Source: Maribacter sp. (GTDB lineage: Bacteria; Bacteroidota; Bacteroidia; Flavobacteriales; Flavobacteriaceae). Taken from it: a stretch of DNA of 7,247 nt. Below the pieces are notes generated by a model, which worked only from the letters and a program-made list of their open reading frames with translations, was not told where the DNA came from and searched no databases. Location: NCBI GenBank assembly GCA_030730545.1, contig JANQUX010000173.1:1-7247 (forward strand). Reading direction: 5' to 3'. Both the position numbers and the translations under genes were made by a program. This document shows, piece by piece, positions 5,369-7,247 of this stretch (position 1 is the first letter of the stretch; each line of letters starts with the position of its first letter).

Positions 5369-6013
5369 ATGGCATTTGTAGGAAAAAAATTCCCAAATAT
5401 TAGTGTTAATGCAATGAACGACATGGGCGATACTTTTAAGCTTAATGTCTTAGAAGAAGCTCAAAAGAATAACAAAAAGGTTGTTTTATTCTGGTATCCA
5501 AAAGATTTCACTTTTGTATGCCCTACTGAACTTCACGCATTTCAAGCTGCTATAGGTGAGTTCGAAAAAAGAAACACCCTAGTAATCGGTGCTTCTTGTG
5601 ATACTCCAGAAGTTCACTTCGCATGGTTAAGTACTGAAAAAGACAATGGTGGTATTGAAGGTGTTACATACCCAATAATAGCAGATAGTAACCGTAACTT
5701 ATCTAGTGTTTTAGGCATTTTAGATATTCAAAATGAAGTGTACGATGAAGAAACTGGTACGGTTCAAGTAGAAGGTGACAATGTTACTTACAGAGCTACT
5801 TATATTATTGATGAAGAAGGTGTTGTACAACACGAAAGCATCAACAATATGCCGTTAGGTAGAAACGTTGGCGAGTATTTACGTTTAGTAGATGCTTTAA
5901 CGCACGTACAAGAGAAAGGTGAAGTTTGCCCAGCAAACTGGGAAGAAGGTAAAGATGCCATGTCTGCAAATAGAGACGGTGTTGCCAGCTACCTTTCTGC
6001 GCACGCAAACTAA
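5369..6013 (+). CDS. Typical 2-Cys peroxiredoxin (AhpC/Prx1 type)
   Basis: Cytosolic thiol peroxidase reducing hydrogen peroxide, organic peroxides and probably peroxynitrite. The peroxidatic cysteine C51 lies in FWYPKDFTFVCPTE, giving the PxxxTxxC catalytic motif (P44, T48, C51). The resolving cysteine C187 lies in EVCPANW near the C-terminus, as in typical 2-Cys enzymes that form a disulfide across the dimer. A further cysteine, C77, is in GASCDTPEVHFAW. R142 in VTYRATYIIDEEG is a candidate for the active-site arginine. At 214 residues it is longer than E. coli AhpC (187) and nearer the Prx1 class. A GGIEG loop (94-98) partly resembles the GGLG loop of peroxide-sensitive enzymes, but the C-terminus (YLSAHAN) has no YF motif. 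No ahpF-type reductase is adjacent; the thioredoxin-like gene 71 bp downstream is the obvious candidate reductant. The leader carries a candidate promoter and palindrome, and a strong terminator follows. Confidence 0.96.
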   Translation: MAFVGKKFPNISVNAMNDMGDTFKLNVLEEAQKNNKKVVLFWYPKDFTFVCPTELHAFQAAIGEFEKRNTLVIGASCDTPEVHFAWLSTEKDNGGIEGVTYPIIADSNRNLSSVLGILDIQNEVYDEETGTVQVEGDNVTYRATYIIDEEGVVQHESINNMPLGRNVGEYLRLVDALTHVQEKGEVCPANWEEGKDAMSANRDGVASYLSAHAN

Positions 6014-6023
6014 TAAAAATTTT

Positions 6024-6063
6024 AAACGAACATGAAGCTCTTTGCTCCATGTTCGTTTTATTA
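6024..6063 (+). terminator. Intrinsic terminator after the peroxiredoxin gene
   Basis: AAACGAACATG (6024-6034) pairs with CATGTTCGTTT (6048-6058). After one A/C mismatch AGC (6036-6038) pairs with GCT (6044-6046), leaving a 5-nt loop, and the stem runs into TTTTATT. It lies 10 bp after the stop codon. It should end or reduce transcription before the thioredoxin-like gene, so that gene probably needs its own promoter or read-through. Confidence 0.85.
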
Positions 6064-6084
6064 ATCCGTAAATAACTTCATATT

Positions 6085-6399
6085 ATGTTATTAGAATTAG
6101 AACAAGATAATTTACAGGAAATCATAGATAATAATCCTAATGTTGTAGTGCAATACTCAGCAACTTGGTGTGGCAACTGTAGAATAATGAAGCCAAAATT
6201 TAAAAAAGAAGCTTCTCAAAATGAGAACATTACTTTTGTATTGGCAGATGCAGAAAAATTTCCTGAATCTAGAAAACTGGCAGATGTAAGCAACTTACCT
6301 ACTTTCGCTTCTTTCGAAAAAGGAAAAATTAAAAATCAGGTTCAGACAAATAAGTACGACCTATTAAAAGATTTGATCAGTGAGATTACCCCTAATTAA
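6085..6399 (+). CDS. Thioredoxin-like protein with a WCGNC active site
   Basis: Small cytosolic thioredoxin-fold protein of 104 residues, the size of a bare thioredoxin, without signal peptide or membrane anchor. The redox site is ATWCGNCRIMKP (26-37; C29 and C32), and the cis-proline is P72 in NLPTFASF. Two positions depart from classical thioredoxin. The proline between the cysteines (WCGPC) is asparagine, and the buried aspartate six residues before the first cysteine is glutamine (Q23 in VVVQYSATWC). Both positions tune redox potential and thiol reactivity in known thioredoxins, so its potential and partners probably differ. It lies between two peroxiredoxin genes and likely reduces one or both. 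Its stop overlaps the GTG start of the next gene. The ATG at 6085 gives a start typical of short thioredoxins. No promoter was recognised in the 71-bp gap before it. Confidence 0.92.
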   Translation: MLLELEQDNLQEIIDNNPNVVVQYSATWCGNCRIMKPKFKKEASQNENITFVLADAEKFPESRKLADVSNLPTFASFEKGKIKNQVQTNKYDLLKDLISEITPN

Positions 6400-6637
6400 A
6401 TTACTGACAGAGTTTATTGAAGAAAAAGATAGCGATTACATTCTAGAAACCATCGAAACTTTAGAAGCGTTAACAGAGTTACCTTCTTTAAAAGATGAAG
6501 AGCTAGACGTAATCGGTGAACTTATTTCAAACATGTATGGCGCCATAGAAGTTGCGAACAGCATACAGCAAGGGTTACCTAAAAAAGATGCTATGAATCA
6601 ATTTATGCAACGCGTTTTAGGTTCCATAGATAAATAA
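6380..6637 (+). CDS. Small conserved protein, DUF6952-like, unknown function
   Basis: An 85-residue acidic, probably all-helical cytosolic protein with no cysteine, signal peptide or membrane segment. It begins MRLPLIKLLTEFIEEKD and includes SLKDEELDVIGELISNMYGAIEV (about 36-58) and a C-terminal MQRVLGSIDK. From memory this resembles the flavobacterial family DUF6952, whose members start with a similar M(K/R)LP(V/L)IK sequence. That supports the GTG at 6380 as the real start although no ATG is available there. The start lies 20 bp inside the thioredoxin-like gene, pointing to translational coupling and joint function. No catalytic motif is visible; it may be a partner or regulator of the thioredoxin-like protein. 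It is followed by a strong terminator. Confidence 0.88.
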   Translation: MRLPLIKLLTEFIEEKDSDYILETIETLEALTELPSLKDEELDVIGELISNMYGAIEVANSIQQGLPKKDAMNQFMQRVLGSIDK

Positions 6638-6655
6638 TAGCTTTCAAAAAAGCAT

Positions 6656-6689
6656 AAAGTCCTTTCAAATTAGAAAGGACTTTTTTTTT
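6656..6689 (+). terminator. Intrinsic terminator after the thioredoxin-like/DUF6952 pair
   Basis: AAAGTCCTTTC (6656-6666) pairs perfectly with GAAAGGACTTT (6673-6683) around a 6-nt loop, followed by an unbroken T-run through 6689. It starts 19 bp after the stop of the small gene and separates the pair from tpx. Confidence 0.92.
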
Positions 6690-6714
6690 ACCCTATTCCC
6701 TATCGTTTCAACTT

Positions 6715-6722
6715 TATATTTT
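6715..6722 (+). promoter_or_regulatory. Weak candidate -7 element of tpx
   Basis: TATATTTT fits TAnnTTTG except for the last base and lies 36 bp before the tpx ATG. It is part of a short inverted repeat, TTATA-TTT-TATAA (6714-6726). No TTG is found 19-20 bases upstream. A promoter is expected in this 121-bp gap because a strong terminator precedes it, but the exact site is uncertain. Confidence 0.25.
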
Positions 6723-6758
6723 ATAATTTCACACTTTCAATCATAAAAAATAAAAGTT

Positions 6759-7247
6759 ATGGCTTCAGTTACACTAAAAGGAAATGAAATACACACTTTA
6801 GGAACTTTACCTGCAACAGGTGTAAAAGCTCCAGATTTTCAATTGACTAAAAATGATCTATCTACAGTAAAACTTTCAGATTATGAAGGTTCAAGAGTAG
6901 TTTTAAATATATTCCCAAGCGTTGACACGGGCACTTGCGCACAATCTGTTCGTCAGTTCAATAAAGAAGCTGCAGAACTTGACAATACAATCGTTTTATG
7001 TATTTCAAAAGATTTACCGTTCGCACAAGCAAGATTTTGTGGTGCAGAAGGAATCGAAAATGTTGAAATGCTTTCAGATTTTAAAGATGGTAATTTCGGT
7101 AAAGGTTACAGCGTAGCTTTTTCTGACGGTCCATTAGCTCCATTGCTTTCAAGAGCAGTTGTTGTAGTTGATGAAAAAGGAAATGTATTATACTCTGAGC
7201 AAGTAGCAGAAACTACCGAAGAGCCAAATTATAAAGCAGCGTTAGAG
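6759..7247 (+). CDS. tpx: Thiol peroxidase Tpx (atypical 2-Cys peroxiredoxin), 3' partial
   Basis: Thioredoxin-dependent peroxidase, preferring organic and lipid hydroperoxides in studied members; periplasmic in early reports but without a signal peptide here. From the ATG at 6759 the frame is open to the window end, giving 163 residues; family members have about 165-168, so only a few residues and the stop are missing. The peroxidatic cysteine is C60 in FPSVDTGTC, with T57 in the PxxxTxxC motif, and the resolving cysteine is C94 in ARFCGAEG. These match C61 and C95 of E. coli Tpx, which form an intramolecular disulfide. R132 in LLSRAVVVVDEKG fits the conserved arginine near the active site. 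The gene follows the peroxiredoxin and thioredoxin-like genes on the same strand but is separated by a strong terminator, so it is probably an independent transcript within the same peroxide-defence cluster. Confidence 0.96.
   Translation, partial: MASVTLKGNEIHTLGTLPATGVKAPDFQLTKNDLSTVKLSDYEGSRVVLNIFPSVDTGTCAQSVRQFNKEAAELDNTIVLCISKDLPFAQARFCGAEGIENVEMLSDFKDGNFGKGYSVAFSDGPLAPLLSRAVVVVDEKGNVLYSEQVAETTEEPNYKAALE

Noticed and set aside
5841..6050. Minus-strand open frame of 69 codons
   Set aside because: Antisense to the end of the peroxiredoxin gene and running through its terminator hairpin; no family resemblance.
6639..6653. Small hairpin GCTTT/AAAGC just after the DUF6952-like gene
   Set aside because: Five base pairs with a 4-nt A-rich loop and no T-run. 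The strong terminator immediately downstream explains transcript ending.
6922..7116. Plus-strand open frame of 64 codons
   Set aside because: Out-of-frame shadow within tpx, which reads correctly from 6759 with both catalytic cysteines in place.

Overview
The window reads as chromosomal DNA from a member of the Bacteroidota, most likely a marine-type flavobacterium (Flavobacteriaceae). The grounds are the AT-rich composition, the absence of Shine-Dalgarno sequences before clearly real starts (leaders are A-rich instead), several upstream octamers that fit the Bacteroidota -7 promoter element TAnnTTTG, and a small protein that resembles a family I know mainly from flavobacteria (DUF6952). The genus assignment is inference; no rRNA or tRNA gene is present. 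No mobile element, CRISPR array or sign of recent transfer was seen.

Left part (1-2242). The window opens inside the 3' end of an unidentified gene with one hydrophobic segment. It ends at a perfect bidirectional terminator shared with the convergent gene lpdA (dihydrolipoamide dehydrogenase, E3), on the minus strand. Upstream of lpdA, also on the minus strand and 48 bp away, is an Lrp/AsnC-family regulator.

Middle part (2243-5170). Divergent from the regulator is a PLP-dependent Cys/Met-metabolism enzyme (methionine gamma-lyase/cystathionine gamma-lyase type), followed 75 bp later by an NhaC-family antiporter. Regulator, PLP enzyme and transporter look like a small amino-acid (probably sulfur amino acid) catabolism and transport unit. 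A 10-mer, TAGTTTTAAA, occurs twice in the divergent promoter region and once just upstream of lpdA. It is a candidate operator linking the regulator to both sides. The gap before the antiporter holds nested inverted repeats that end in a T-run touching the start codon.

Right part (5171-7247). This is a thiol-peroxidase cluster: a typical 2-Cys peroxiredoxin with its own terminator, a thioredoxin-like protein with an unusual WCGNC active site, a 20-bp-overlapping GTG-started small protein (DUF6952-like), a second strong terminator, and the atypical 2-Cys peroxidase Tpx, cut by the window end a few residues short. The peroxiredoxin leader carries an 18-bp perfect palindrome resembling a PerR box with one extra central base. 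The proposed joint function is peroxide detoxification with a dedicated reductant; the small protein is the unexplained member.

The genes are mostly well-known families. The less explained signals are the candidate operators, the structured leader before nhaC, and the coupled WCGNC-thioredoxin/DUF6952 pair.
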